Below the pieces are notes generated by a model, which did no database searches, was not told where the DNA came from, and saw only the letters and a program-made list of their open reading frames with translations. Position numbers and translations under genes: made by a program. A DNA stretch of 64,000 bases from Phycisphaerales bacterium. Lineage in GTDB: Bacteria; Planctomycetota; Phycisphaerae; Sedimentisphaerales; Anaerobacaceae. The stretch is taken from positions 62,001 through 126,000 of the forward strand of contig JAUVYV010000003.1 in assembly GCA_030602885.1 (NCBI GenBank). Reading direction: 5' to 3'. Each line of letters begins with the position of its first letter. Position 1 is the stretch's first letter. Shown in pieces: positions 37,945-48,556 of the stretch.

Positions 37945-38212
37945 TTCAACCGATACCGCCCACCTTTGAATCCGATGTCGAAGAATTTTTAATTGAGTTT
38001 CTGCAAGCGCAGAGTTCCGGTAATTTGGTTTGATTCCCGTTTCAGTCCTTTTGTGATAATCATTTCACAGCTCAAAGCAGCATAAAATGCTGGCATAGAC
38101 CTCAACGACAACTCTCTCGCGCTGAGCTGCGACCAAGCCAACAGAAAAACGTGGCGGAAAAAATGCCAGAAAGCTATCATAGCCGGAAAATGCAGGTTTT
38201 GAGGATATTGGA

Positions 38213-38893
38213 ATGGATGAGCAATACGGCCTGATATTCGACCTTGACGGCGTCATCGCCGATACCGAATCGGTCAACGTCCGCGCAACGGCAAAGGCAT
38301 TCGATGAGCTTTTCGAAATTGCGGACGTAAAACCGGAAGATTTCGAGGCCGGGCTCGGCAGGGGGGCTGAAGAATACGTCAAGGCCGGTGCCCGAGCACA
38401 CGGCATTGAGCTGACCGACGAGCAGGCAAGGCAAGCCGCGAAACTGCGACAGCAATGCTTTCTGCAAATCCTCACAGCCGAACCGCTCCCGCCTTACCCC
38501 GGCGTTATGGCCCTTATTGATGCAGCCCTCGTATCGGAAAATGTTAAGGTTGGTATCGCTACATCGGGCACACTCGAAAAATCCCGTGCCGCACTCGAAG
38601 CCGCTAAAATACCTTACCGGAAGATGGTCTATGTCAACGGCGGCGACGTCAAAAACAAAAAGCCCGACCCCGAATTATTTTTGACCGCTGCTAAGCGTAT
38701 GAATCTTACCCCCGAACGATGCGTCGTCATCGAAGACGCCCCCAACGGAGTCGAAGCCGCCAAAGCCGCCGGCGCAAAATGCATTGCCGTCACCAACACC
38801 ACTTCTGCGGACAAGCTTGCACAGGCAGAGATTATCGTAGAGTCTCTGGAAGATATCGATTTGAACAGAATCATCGGTTTGATAGACGGGTGA
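38213..38893 (+). CDS. HAD-superfamily hydrolase (beta-phosphoglucomutase-like)
   Basis: GLIFDLDGVIADTESVN; VGIATSGTLEKSRAAL; KKPDPELFLTAAKRM; VVIEDAPNGVEAAKAAG. Confidence 0.93.
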   Translation: MDEQYGLIFDLDGVIADTESVNVRATAKAFDELFEIADVKPEDFEAGLGRGAEEYVKAGARAHGIELTDEQARQAAKLRQQCFLQILTAEPLPPYPGVMALIDAALVSENVKVGIATSGTLEKSRAALEAAKIPYRKMVYVNGGDVKNKKPDPELFLTAAKRMNLTPERCVVIEDAPNGVEAAKAAGAKCIAVTNTTSADKLAQAEIIVESLEDIDLNRIIGLIDG

Positions 38894-38903
38894 ATGGGGG
38901 GAT

Positions 38904-39629
38904 TTACATGTGTGGCGACAGGTCAATAATCCGGGCGTGGGCAAGTCTTTGTTTGATGATTTCCGCCGCAAGGTTCACCCACTTCTTACAGCCGTCAAGA
39001 ACAACACTATCGCTGCTGGCGACAATATGTTCTGATTTAATCAAGCGGGCATCGGGACTGATTGTAAGTTCGATTTCCCAATCCCATTCGTTGTCGCGTG
39101 CGAGTTCTCCGATTAGAGTTTTCAGCCGTCCGCTGTTGGAAACGGGACTATCCAAAAGCCACAATACCCGGCCTGGTTTCGCCTCTTCCAGGAAGCTTCC
39201 TATCAGCTCAATCGCGGGTATAGTCTCGGTGACTTTGCGATATGTCCCGTGTATGCCCGCTAAATCCCGAAAGCAGCCGTCCCGTCCTTTGAAAATCAGA
39301 CCCCCGCTCATTGCCGCTTCGACGGTGATGAGACAATTATATCCGTCAATGGCAATATCCCGCCCGTTTATAGCGTCGGGCTTAACCAGTTTTTGCGTTC
39401 TTAATTCAAGCTGCTCATCCGAACACGCGCTTCGCATAACCGCCAATCGCTGCCGCTGTGTCAGTGCAAACCGGTCACCCACTAATTTCAAAGCGCTCTT
39501 TTCCGCATACCCCTTCGAAAGCAAAAGCGAATAGTCAGCCAGCGCAGACCGCAGCTCACACATCATCTCCGGCGCAAAAAGCTTCGCATCCGCCGGATGT
39601 TGTCCTCTATGTGTCCTTTTGTCGGGCAT
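38904..39629 (-). CDS. DUF434-domain protein
   Basis: MPDKRTHRGQHPADAKLFAPE...ADYSLLLSKGYAEKSALKLVGDRFALTQRQRLAVMRSACSD...IDGYNCLITVEAA; ORF extends to 39725. Confidence 0.8.
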   Translation of the reverse strand: MPDKRTHRGQHPADAKLFAPEMMCELRSALADYSLLLSKGYAEKSALKLVGDRFALTQRQRLAVMRSACSDEQLELRTQKLVKPDAINGRDIAIDGYNCLITVEAAMSGGLIFKGRDGCFRDLAGIHGTYRKVTETIPAIELIGSFLEEAKPGRVLWLLDSPVSNSGRLKTLIGELARDNEWDWEIELTISPDARLIKSEHIVASSDSVVLDGCKKWVNLAAEIIKQRLAHARIIDLSPHM

Positions 39630-39810
39630 GGCACTGGCCCTTTGTCTCTTTGCCTTCGAGCCTATCCTAAAACAGGCTCTTACTTGTGGACACGATAACA
39701 CATCATTTTCGTGCGGACAACTCAATTCCGTTCGCTACTGCCCGAACAGATAGAATCGAATTGACACCGCTCGTTTCTATGCCTACCATTAGTTCTTCGC
39801 AGGTTCGCTT

Positions 39811-40698
39811 TTGCAGGAATTACAGATGCCCAGTCATAACCTGGCACAGGTAAAGATTGATGATTTGGAAATCATCGGTTACTCGGTCGCAGGCGAAGAA
39901 ACCGTGGTCGCTGTGCCGCGGCTCGACGTCTGCTTCGACATCGGCAAGGCCCCAAACCAGGTCATCTCCATAAATCACGTCCTGCTCACCCACGGCCACA
40001 TGGACCACGCCGCCGGAATTGCTTATTACCTTTCCCACCGTAAATTCTGCGGCCAGTCACCCGGCACCATCCTTGCCCCGACAAATCTGCTGCCCTGGAT
40101 AGAGCAGCTCATCAACGTCTGGTCTCGCCTCGACGGCAATAAGGTCCCTGCAAATCTCGTCGGTGTAAAACCCGGCGACGAATATCAGATAAAGCCAAAT
40201 CTCTTCACCAGGGTCTTCCCCACAAAGCACACCCGCGGCTCCGTCGGCTATACCGTCCTCGAAAAGCGAAAAAAACTTAAACCCGAATACACAAAGCTCA
40301 CCGGCGGACAGATTGTCGAGCTCAAAAAGCAGGGCGTCACCATCGATTATCCCCTCGAAATACCTATCGTTACCTACCTCGGTGACACACAGCGCGTTGA
40401 TTTCTCACAGCTAAAGTACATCGCCCAGAGTAAAATCCTTATCGCCGAATGTACCTTCTACGTCGATGAGCACATCAGAAGGGCCGAAGCCGGCAGGCAC
40501 ATGCACATCAACGAGTTCGTTTCACTTGTAGAATCACTAAATAACGAGCACATCATAATCACGCACGCTACACAGCGAACCCCTCTGCGAGAAATACGCA
40601 GGATTCTAAAAGAAAACCTGCCCCCCGAAAAATACAAGCGAGTAACGCTGCTTATGGCCGACAGACAAAACCCCCGCCGCCGTCACTCGCCCCAGTGA
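39811..40698 (+). CDS. Metallo-beta-lactamase-fold, ribonuclease Z-like protein
   Basis: VLLTHGHMDHAAGI; TKHTRGSVGYTV; IVTYLGDT; LIAECTF; HMHINEF; IIITHATQR. Confidence 0.8.
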   Translation: MQELQMPSHNLAQVKIDDLEIIGYSVAGEETVVAVPRLDVCFDIGKAPNQVISINHVLLTHGHMDHAAGIAYYLSHRKFCGQSPGTILAPTNLLPWIEQLINVWSRLDGNKVPANLVGVKPGDEYQIKPNLFTRVFPTKHTRGSVGYTVLEKRKKLKPEYTKLTGGQIVELKKQGVTIDYPLEIPIVTYLGDTQRVDFSQLKYIAQSKILIAECTFYVDEHIRRAEAGRHMHINEFVSLVESLNNEHIIITHATQRTPLREIRRILKENLPPEKYKRVTLLMADRQNPRRRHSPQ

Positions 40699-41019
40699 GC
40701 TGCCGTTGCTGCTCTCTTTTTAGCAAAAGGCCTCTTATCGGTCCGGCATATCTTTGAGCTTGCCCTGCTTTCTCAACACATTCGCAAGATTGCCCCGTGC
40801 TACCGGGTAGTCGGGCTTCAGATTTCATGCAAGACAAATCCCAAATCAGCTCAAACCGTGAGCCGCTCAAAGTGGAACTTCTTTAGACACAGATTAACAC
40901 TGATTTACACGGATTTATATTTTTATGTCTCTGTGTTCTCTCCTGGGGAGTCCTACCGGACTGTGACCTCTGTGGCTAATACAAATTCCTATACCATCAA
41001 GCTGACGCTTCATTATCGC

Positions 41020-42102
41020 TTAGCTGGCCCTGCCTTTCGCTTTTTCGGCCTCTCTGCGAAATATCTCCGCATATACCTTCTCGTAGCCCGCCGCCATCTT
41101 ATCTATCGTAAAATTCGCCTCAACGTGCTCTCTGCAGCGCTTGCGACTTATCTTCTCGATTTTCCCAGCCGCTTCAACCGCCTCATCCACGTTGTTCACC
41201 AGATACCCCGTTTCTTTATCGGCGATTACTTCACGACACGACCCCAGATCCATCGCAATAACCGGCACTCCCGCCGCCATCGATTCAGCCATCACCAGAC
41301 CGAAACGCTCCGGGATTGTATTGAGATGAATAACCGCATAAGCTTCCTTGAGAAGTGCGTCACGCTGTACAGGGTTCACCGGCCCGATATACCGAATCGA
41401 GCTGTCATTGACATACGGTTTGATGAAATTATCGAAGTAGCTCTCGTCCTGAATTATCCCTGCTATTATCAAATCCATCCCACACTTCCGGGCGACCTCT
41501 ATCGCCAGATGTGCCCCTTTGTCCGGATGTATCCGCCCGAAGAAGACCAGATTGTCCCCGGGCTTGTCTCTGAACGTCAGATTCGAAAGGTCAATCCCGT
41601 TATATACCGTCGCCACATAAGGCAGCTCCGCATCTCTGTCCGAATCGCTTATCGATACGTAATATGTCTCTTTGTGGTCGCGATAAACCCGAAGTATGTC
41701 CGGGTCTGAAAAGCCGTGGATGGTTGTCAGCATAGGCGTTTTTATCAACGGCAGATACGTCAGCGGGATATAATCGAAATTACTGTGAATCAAATCGAAC
41801 TCGCCCGCACGCTTCATCACCTTGCCGATGTGCAGAACCGTCGAGACCAGCGGGATTTGGCTTTTGTCCTCTTCGTAGCCGCGCTCGACAAAACCAACGA
41901 GCTTCGCCTTCGTCTGCGATTCCTTTGTGGCAAAGAGCGTTACATTCTTCCAGCCGCGGGCCACGAGCCCTTCGGTTATGTTGCTTGCCACCGTCTCCCA
42001 CGCACCGTACGCTCTTGGCGGTGTTCGCCACGCAACCGGCGCCAAAATCGCTATCCGTTTGTCCTTGATATCCATTCTTGTTATTCCTCCAGCCGGCACC
42101 AA
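41020..42102 (-). CDS. Glycosyltransferase family 4 protein
   Basis: RIAILAPVAWRTPPRAYGAWE; FGRIHPDKGAHLAIEVARKCG; ERFGLVMAESMAAGVPVIAMDLGSCREVI. Confidence 0.88.
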   Translation of the reverse strand: MVPAGGITRMDIKDKRIAILAPVAWRTPPRAYGAWETVASNITEGLVARGWKNVTLFATKESQTKAKLVGFVERGYEEDKSQIPLVSTVLHIGKVMKRAGEFDLIHSNFDYIPLTYLPLIKTPMLTTIHGFSDPDILRVYRDHKETYYVSISDSDRDAELPYVATVYNGIDLSNLTFRDKPGDNLVFFGRIHPDKGAHLAIEVARKCGMDLIIAGIIQDESYFDNFIKPYVNDSSIRYIGPVNPVQRDALLKEAYAVIHLNTIPERFGLVMAESMAAGVPVIAMDLGSCREVIADKETGYLVNNVDEAVEAAGKIEKISRKRCREHVEANFTIDKMAAGYEKVYAEIFRREAEKAKGRAS

Positions 42103-42106
42103 TCTC

Positions 42107-43747
42107 TTATCTGCTGCTCTTGCGAACCTCTTCCTTGATGCGCTGAATATGGCCCCGGCCGAGACCTTTCACCTCACAGCCCAGCTTGAAATAACGTAGT
42201 ATCTTATCGTCACCGAGTATCCCGAAGCAGTCAATCACGGCAATCGGCCCGCCTGCCCACTCTACTATCTTTTCCGGCTCCAGCTCCAGATACGGCTCGT
42301 GTGGAACCGCCAGAATCAACGCCGAAACTCCCTTTATCGCCGAGTCGATATCCTTCTGAACCCTGACGTTCACCAAATCATCCTGATTCCGGAAGAATCT
42401 GGCCCACGAATGACCCGGCGCCGGATAGACGTCCTGCTTCTCAAGCTCGTACCAGTGCTCCACATAAGGGTCGTGAACCGTCATCTCTGCCCCCATCTCC
42501 GTGAGCTTTCGCACCACTATCTCAGAGCCGCTGTAACGCGTATCCCCTACATCTTGTCGGTAGCTCGCTCCGCAAAGCAGTATTTTCGCTCCCGCAATCT
42601 GACTGCCCATATTCCGAAGCGCATCACGAGTCAGCTCCGCCACGTGCAGGCCCCGCGTGTCATTGATATCAATCGCCATCGGTGTAATCTTGAATATGTC
42701 ATCCTGGAACCCGAGAATATGCTTATATGCCCAGTAGCCCAGCCCTCCATCCTTCGGCAGACAATATCCACCTATACCCGGCCCCGGGAATATCATATTG
42801 CTGTGGGTCGGCCGAATCTTTATCGCCTTGATAACCTTAGTCAAATCAACGCCGTTGCGCTCGGCGAACAAACTCCACTCATCCAGAAATGCCAGTGTTG
42901 TTGCTCGATAGGAATTTTCCACGATTTTCGTCGTCTCCGACTCAATCGGCCGGTCCATCACAGTCAACGGATACTCTTCAGTGTTCAATACCTCGTGCAG
43001 GAACTTCTCAACTCGCTGCCGCGCCTCCTGATTACATCCGGAACAAACCCGCCAGAAGTCCCGTATCGATGAAACGTAATGTCTGCCCGGCATAACACGC
43101 TCAAAACTGTGTGCAAGAAGCGGCTCGGTCTCTATCCCGCGGGCTGCAAACGCCTTCTTCATTATCGGCCACGCCACAAATTCCGTCGTTCCCGGCGCCA
43201 CCGTCGTCTCTATCAGCGTCAGGCACTTCGCCGGCACTTTCTCGCTGATAGTCTTCATCGTCGCCTCGAGCGCCCCCATCTCGACCTCGCCCGTCCGCAT
43301 ATTTCCAAGGTCGTTCTTCGTATAATCGCACTGAACGTCAACCACGACGCAGTCCGCCAATTTGAGACAGTCATTGTTATATGTCGCTACCAGTGTCTTC
43401 TTATCAAGAACACAACGACGTATCATCGGGTCTACTTCAGGGTCTTCTGCCTTTACCGGACTGTTGCCCTCGTTCAGCATCGGTATCTTCCAGTAGCTCC
43501 GCGTGCTCGGCCGCTGGCAGCCAATAACGAGCTTGCTCGGCTCACCCGTCTTCTTATCCACCGTATCTGCGACGATTGCCGCCATCACCGCACCGACAAA
43601 CCCCACCCCCATCACAACAACAATCTCCCTGCCCTCGCTGCGGGCCGCACCAGCTAACGAGGTAATTCGTTCAAATTCCGCAGCATACTCCTGCTCCTGT
43701 GGAATAGCGTATTTTTCGCCCTCAGGACTGATTGAATAATCTGACAT
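42107..43747 (-). CDS. Nucleotide-sugar (UDP-glucose/GDP-mannose type) dehydrogenase
   Basis: VVVMGVGFVGAVMAAIVADT; LIETTVAPGTTEFVAWPIM; PGPGIGGYCLPKDGG; GASYRQDVGDTRYSGSEI. Confidence 0.88.
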   Translation of the reverse strand: MSDYSISPEGEKYAIPQEQEYAAEFERITSLAGAARSEGREIVVVMGVGFVGAVMAAIVADTVDKKTGEPSKLVIGCQRPSTRSYWKIPMLNEGNSPVKAEDPEVDPMIRRCVLDKKTLVATYNNDCLKLADCVVVDVQCDYTKNDLGNMRTGEVEMGALEATMKTISEKVPAKCLTLIETTVAPGTTEFVAWPIMKKAFAARGIETEPLLAHSFERVMPGRHYVSSIRDFWRVCSGCNQEARQRVEKFLHEVLNTEEYPLTVMDRPIESETTKIVENSYRATTLAFLDEWSLFAERNGVDLTKVIKAIKIRPTHSNMIFPGPGIGGYCLPKDGGLGYWAYKHILGFQDDIFKITPMAIDINDTRGLHVAELTRDALRNMGSQIAGAKILLCGASYRQDVGDTRYSGSEIVVRKLTEMGAEMTVHDPYVEHWYELEKQDVYPAPGHSWARFFRNQDDLVNVRVQKDIDSAIKGVSALILAVPHEPYLELEPEKIVEWAGGPIAVIDCFGILGDDKILRYFKLGCEVKGLGRGHIQRIKEEVRKSSR

Positions 43748-44108
43748 CTTCGGTTCCTCTTCTGATAATTAAACGAAATTTAATTCAGACAGCATAGGTT
43801 GTCTCGCATCTTCAAAAATGCGCCCTGTCCACCTCTTTGTCCTGTCGATGATTGTTACACCTTATCCGCCCGTGCGAGGCAGGCCGACACCGAAAGTGTA
43901 TCAACAACCCGCCGTATTTCAACAGTTTTCATGAACAATAGGGCATGTACAAGTTCATATGGCGCCGACGCGAGCTTTTTATGTCTCTGCCTTTTGTCGC
44001 TTGAGTGGACCGGCGTGCAATTGAGTTGAAAAAAACCTGCCATGATTGAAAGGCGGCTATTCGCCTGACGCTGCCTTTGTCGCCTTGCATCCAAACGTTG
44101 TTCCGTAC

Positions 44109-44462
44109 TCAGCCGCCCTTCGCATTGTTGGCGCCCTGAGCAAGCGGCTGCGGCTCGACTACCTTGCGATAGCCGAGTGCTTTTATTACCTCAAGAACCT
44201 CTGTCCATGTTGGAAATGGTCGCGTGTTCCGACGCTTATATTCGTCGATTGCCATCAGAAATTCAAACTGCTCGTCCGACATTTGTCCTTCTTCGGCACT
44301 GCGTCGCTCATCGCTTCTCCGTCTGCCAGGCCCGCGGCGCCTGTCAAGACCCAAATGTTGATTGTCGGCATTCCGGCGGCGGTCCAGCCCTGAACGCCTG
44401 TCCACAACGCTTTGCCGCCGGTCACTGCCGCTTCTATGCTCTACAAAATCGTCCTGGTCCAT
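44109..44462 (-). CDS. Hypothetical protein with DRR repeats
   Basis: [22 protein letters not shown]...[18 protein letters not shown] followed by [37 protein letters not shown]. Confidence 0.6.
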   Translation of the reverse strand: MDQDDFVEHRSGSDRRQSVVDRRSGLDRRRNADNQHLGLDRRRGPGRRRSDERRSAEEGQMSDEQFEFLMAIDEYKRRNTRPFPTWTEVLEVIKALGYRKVVEPQPLAQGANNAKGG

Positions 44463-44576
44463 TTATGACTATTACCCCCTTTGGTATTCCATTTGCACTC
44501 ACAGACGGTTCGGCCTACGCCCGCATACCATCGCATCGGCGAACGCTCTGAGTACCTGATCCCTGTCTTATACGTT

Positions 44577-44897
44577 CTAAAAATCGTCATCGAAGAACTC
44601 TGCGCCAAGGTCACTGTCGTCCTGCTCATCTAATGCAAAGTCATAAAAGTCATCGTATGCGTCCTGAGATTCAATGACCACATGCGCTTCGTCCACAAAT
44701 TCTTCCGGCACGAGCACAGCCACTCGTTCTTTGTCTGAAGAATCGTCTCTCTGTTCCCGTATTATTGCCGGTATGTCATTGTTTTTCAGAAGCGTTTCAT
44801 AGTCTCGCGCCTGTTCCATGTCATCGGCAAAGGCAACAACGACCAGCTCCTGAACTCGTGCCTGACCTTTCTGGCTTCTCGGACTATGCTTTACCAT
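44577..44897 (-). CDS. DUF2007-like signal-transduction protein
   Basis: QELVVVAFADDMEQARDYETLLKNNDIPAIIREQ...VAVLVPEEFVDEAHVVIE. Confidence 0.6.
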   Translation of the reverse strand: MVKHSPRSQKGQARVQELVVVAFADDMEQARDYETLLKNNDIPAIIREQRDDSSDKERVAVLVPEEFVDEAHVVIESQDAYDDFYDFALDEQDDSDLGAEFFDDDF

Positions 44898-45196
44898 TTC
44901 TTCTCTCCGAAACAGATGGATTATTTCGGCCCTTTTTCAGAAAAACCTTCGTCGAAATCTTGTCGTCAAAATAAGTCCGTGGAATTATCAAAAATTTGAA
45001 TGTTTTTTGCAGAAAGCCGGCTCCTCGCCCCATCTTGTATGTCGGCTGACAGGCGATTTTGGACCCTATAAAAATTTAGCGATACGCCCGATTTTTTTGT
45101 TGCAAATAGACACCGGTTCGGCAATAACAATCCTCTGAGTCGCGTTGTGGACTATTAGAATGTCACTTTTTAACTTGTTATGGAGGTTTATCGCAA

Positions 45197-45382
45197 ATGG
45201 CAAAGAAAAGAGAATCGTTGATTGTTGCGAGCAAGGTAAAGGCCTACATCAAGGCCAAGAAGATGATGACCTCATCCGAAGCGCTTGGGACTATTAGTGA
45301 TGCGGTCTATGCAATGCTTGATGTTGCGGCGACGAGAGCAAAGGCAAATCGTCGCAGTACCATAAAAGCGCAGGACATCTGA
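45197..45382 (+). CDS. Bacterial histone-fold protein
   Basis: 61 aa: IVASKVKAYIKAKKMMTSSEALGTISDAVYAMLDVAATRAKANRRSTIKAQDI; upstream GGAGG. Confidence 0.75.
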   Translation: MAKKRESLIVASKVKAYIKAKKMMTSSEALGTISDAVYAMLDVAATRAKANRRSTIKAQDI

Positions 45383-45448
45383 GACCCAATTGCTGTAACA
45401 ACTGCTGAGGCAGTATCTTATAGTTAAGCGCGTGACTATGTTGACCGA

Positions 45449-45485
45449 GCCGTTCCGCACTGCGGGTGCGGAACGGCGTTTTTTT
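45449..45485 (+). terminator. Intrinsic terminator after histone-like gene
   Basis: GCCGTTCCGCAC-tgcgg-GTGCGGAACGGC followed by GTTTTTTT. Confidence 0.85.
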
Positions 45486-45807
45486 GCGTCTATGGGCTTC
45501 TGCCATCCGGCGGCCTGACGGCTAATCTCAGTTATCAGTCCTTGTCCGAAATCCCGGAAACTATTCCGCGTGTTTGGTTTATCGAAGACCCGCCTGCGTT
45601 CTTTTTGACTCACACGCCGCACCGCCCTTCGCTGACCGGTAAAATCCGCCTTACCGCCACAAAAACGCCGCTTTTTAGAAAATTTACTGGATTTGGCAAT
45701 GTGAAAAACCCGATTAGTACAACAGGAACTGTGATTATAAGAGTGTTTTTCTATCTGTGCCCGATTAAGGCCATATTACTTCGTGCCGATAACCTGCTTA
45801 CCAGCAG

Positions 45808-45842
45808 AGTGCAGTCGGGCTGTGCAAGTCCCCAACTGCACT
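45808..45842. promoter_or_regulatory. Stem-loop upstream of glycogen-synthase-like gene
   Basis: AGTGCAGTCGGG...CCCAACTGCACT. Confidence 0.45.
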
Positions 45843-45915
45843 GATTGCTTACCTGAGGTGGACTGTAAGCTGCTGGTGGATAGGCAGTTACAAAAGAGAA
45901 GCAGCGAGGAGTTAA

Positions 45916-47208
45916 ATGAGAGTCTTCATGTTGGGTTGGGAGTTTCCGCCGTTTATCAGTGGGGGGCTGGGGACGGCTTGTTACGGTCTGACCAAGGCGC
46001 TGGACCAGCTCGGCACGGAGGTCATCTTCGTCCTGCCAACCATGGTCCAAAGCAGGTACACTACCCACGTAAAGCTTCTTACCCCCGATTTGGCGATGTC
46101 CGAAGCCCCCTTCAAGGTTCACCAGCTCAAGAACGTGTTGTTTCGGACAATCACTTCTCCCCTTCAGCCATATCTGACATCAAGCGATTATCAGCAGCAT
46201 ATCGAACAATCCCTGGCGCATATCCAGAGGCAGCGAGGACAAACCTATGACCTCTGCGGCGGTCTCGACTACAGCGGTGATATGTTTACCGAGGTCGCCC
46301 GTTATGCCCAGATTGCCGTCAAACTCGCCGAAAATGAGCATTTTGACGTCATACACGCCCACGACTGGATGACCTATCCCGCCGCCGTCGCCGTCGCCGC
46401 AGGGCTGCACAAGCCGTTGGTCGTGCACATCCATTCCACTGAGTTTGACCGAAGCGGAGAGCACGTTAACCAGCCCATATACGATATTGAGCGGGAAGGC
46501 ATGCATGCTGCCGACAAGGTTATCACCGTCAGCCACTACACCCGCAGCATATTAATCAGTCGCTACGGAATCCCCGGTGAAAAAGTTGAAGTTGTTCATA
46601 ATGGCGTCGAACGCAATGGAAATCAGAACTGGTCATTGGCCGACGGCGAGATCAGCAAGGACGAGAAAATTGTGCTCTTCCTCGGCCGAATCACGATGCA
46701 GAAGGGCCCCGAATACTTTCTGAGAGCGGCCAAAAAGGTCCTTGAAAAAATGGATAATGTCAAATTTGTCATGGTCGGCTCCGGTGACCTTATGCATCGA
46801 GCTGTTGAAATCGCAGCCGAGCTCGGAATCGGAAGCAAAGTCCTCTTTACCGGATTTCTGCGAGGTGACGATGTTCACAAGATATACAAAATGGCCGATT
46901 TGTATGTCATGCCATCGGTTTCTGAGCCCTTCGGAATCACCCCGCTTGAGGCCCTTGAAAATGACGTGCCCGTCATCATAAGCAAGCAGAGCGGAGTATC
47001 AGAAGTCTTACAGCACGCGCTCAAAGTCGATTTCTGGGACGTCGATGAGATGGCCAACAAAATTATCGCCGTTCTCAAGTACGCACCACTCGAAATAACG
47101 CTGCGAAACCACGGCAATTTTGAAGTCAGAAGACTGCGATGGATCGATTCCGCCGAAAAGTGTCTGAGAATTTACGACGATGCTTTAGCCGCAGTCGCAT
47201 ACGCATAA
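45916..47208 (+). CDS. Glycogen synthase-like GT4/GT5 glycosyltransferase
   Basis: MRVFMLGWEFPPFISGGLGTACYGLTKALDQLG; HAHDWMTYPAAVAVA; EPFGITPLEALENDVPVIISKQSGVSEVL. Confidence 0.85.
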   Translation: MRVFMLGWEFPPFISGGLGTACYGLTKALDQLGTEVIFVLPTMVQSRYTTHVKLLTPDLAMSEAPFKVHQLKNVLFRTITSPLQPYLTSSDYQQHIEQSLAHIQRQRGQTYDLCGGLDYSGDMFTEVARYAQIAVKLAENEHFDVIHAHDWMTYPAAVAVAAGLHKPLVVHIHSTEFDRSGEHVNQPIYDIEREGMHAADKVITVSHYTRSILISRYGIPGEKVEVVHNGVERNGNQNWSLADGEISKDEKIVLFLGRITMQKGPEYFLRAAKKVLEKMDNVKFVMVGSGDLMHRAVEIAAELGIGSKVLFTGFLRGDDVHKIYKMADLYVMPSVSEPFGITPLEALENDVPVIISKQSGVSEVLQHALKVDFWDVDEMANKIIAVLKYAPLEITLRNHGNFEVRRLRWIDSAEKCLRIYDDALAAVAYA

Positions 47209-47250
47209 CACCACCATCGACGGTTAGGCATAAAGCAGGGAGTAACGGAT

Positions 47251-48504
47251 ATGGCTTCGGTATGTTTCTACTTTCAGGTACATCAGCCCGCGCGGCTTAG
47301 ACACTATACCGTCTTTGACAACAAAGCCGATTATTTTGATGACTACAAAAACGCCGAAATCTGCAGAAAGGTCGCCAACAAATGCTATCTACCTGCCAAT
47401 CGATTGATCCTTGATATCATACGCAGATGCGACGGCAGGTTTAAGGTTGCCTACTCGCTCACAGGCATTCTCCTCGAGCAGCTCTTTTCATTCTCCCCGG
47501 AAGTGATGAGCACTTTCGATGCGCTTGCCCAGACCGGCTGCGTCGAGTTCCTTGCCGAAACATATTATCACAGCTTGAGTTTCCTGTATTCGCACGACGA
47601 GTTTGTTGAGCAGATAAATAAGCACGCTGAAACCATTGAGAAGCTCTTTGGCCAAAAACCACGTATCTTCAGAAATACTGAGCTTATTTATAACAATGAC
47701 CTTGCTGCACTGATTGAATCCACCGGTGCCTTCGATGCGATCATAACCGAAGGAGCCGACCACATCCTTGGCTACCGCAGCCCAAATTTCATCTACAGGC
47801 CAAAAGGATCTGAAAAGCTGAAGTTGTTGCTCAAAAATTATTCGCTCAGCGACGATATTGCCTTCAGATTCTCAAATCGCCACTGGACGCAGTGGCCCCT
47901 GACCGCCGAAAAGTTTGCCCGCTGGGTCAACGACGTCAACGGCAACGGCTTTGTCGTGAACCTCTTCATGGATTACGAAACATTTGGCGAGCATCAGTGG
48001 GCCGATACCGGTATCTTCGAATTCATGCGACACTTGCCGGAAGAGGTGCTCAAATACCCGGATAATGGCTTCAAAACACCTTCCGAGGTCATCAAAGCGT
48101 ACGAGGCCGTAGATACTGTCGATGTCCCGCATTTGATTAGCTGGGCCGACACCGAAAGAGACCTCTCCGCCTGGCTCGGAAATGCCATGCAGTCAAATGC
48201 CATACATGAGCTCTACCGAATGGAGAAGAATATCAAAAGCAGCGGCGATCAGGATTTGATCGCGGACTGGAGGCGACTGCAGAGTTCCGACCATTTCTAC
48301 TATATGTGCACCAAGTACTTCGCCGATGGCGACGTCCATAAGTATTTTAATCCATATGATTCGCCTTATGACTCATACATCAACTTCATGAACGTGCTGG
48401 GCAACCTGCAAAGTCGCTGTGCTAAAAAAACTTCCGGGCCGAATCTCCGCGAAATCACCCGGAACGAAATACCGCCTGACCTCCGCACGCAGGCAGTCCA
48501 TTGA
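47251..48504 (+). CDS. Glycoside hydrolase family 57 alpha-amylase-like
   Basis: VCFYFQVHQPARLRHYTVFD; FRNTELIYNNDLA; NLFMDYETFGEHQWADTGIFEFM. Confidence 0.88.
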   Translation: MASVCFYFQVHQPARLRHYTVFDNKADYFDDYKNAEICRKVANKCYLPANRLILDIIRRCDGRFKVAYSLTGILLEQLFSFSPEVMSTFDALAQTGCVEFLAETYYHSLSFLYSHDEFVEQINKHAETIEKLFGQKPRIFRNTELIYNNDLAALIESTGAFDAIITEGADHILGYRSPNFIYRPKGSEKLKLLLKNYSLSDDIAFRFSNRHWTQWPLTAEKFARWVNDVNGNGFVVNLFMDYETFGEHQWADTGIFEFMRHLPEEVLKYPDNGFKTPSEVIKAYEAVDTVDVPHLISWADTERDLSAWLGNAMQSNAIHELYRMEKNIKSSGDQDLIADWRRLQSSDHFYYMCTKYFADGDVHKYFNPYDSPYDSYINFMNVLGNLQSRCAKKTSGPNLREITRNEIPPDLRTQAVH

Positions 48505-48556
48505 ACGTTGCAGATCGCTGCCGAACCATACAGACTTCTGACATCGGAGCGCAGCC

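Noticed and set aside
40880-40960. ACACAGATTAACACTGATTTACACGGATTT as a regulatory repeat
   Set aside because: Generic low-complexity intergenic repeat, no positional relation to a gene start.
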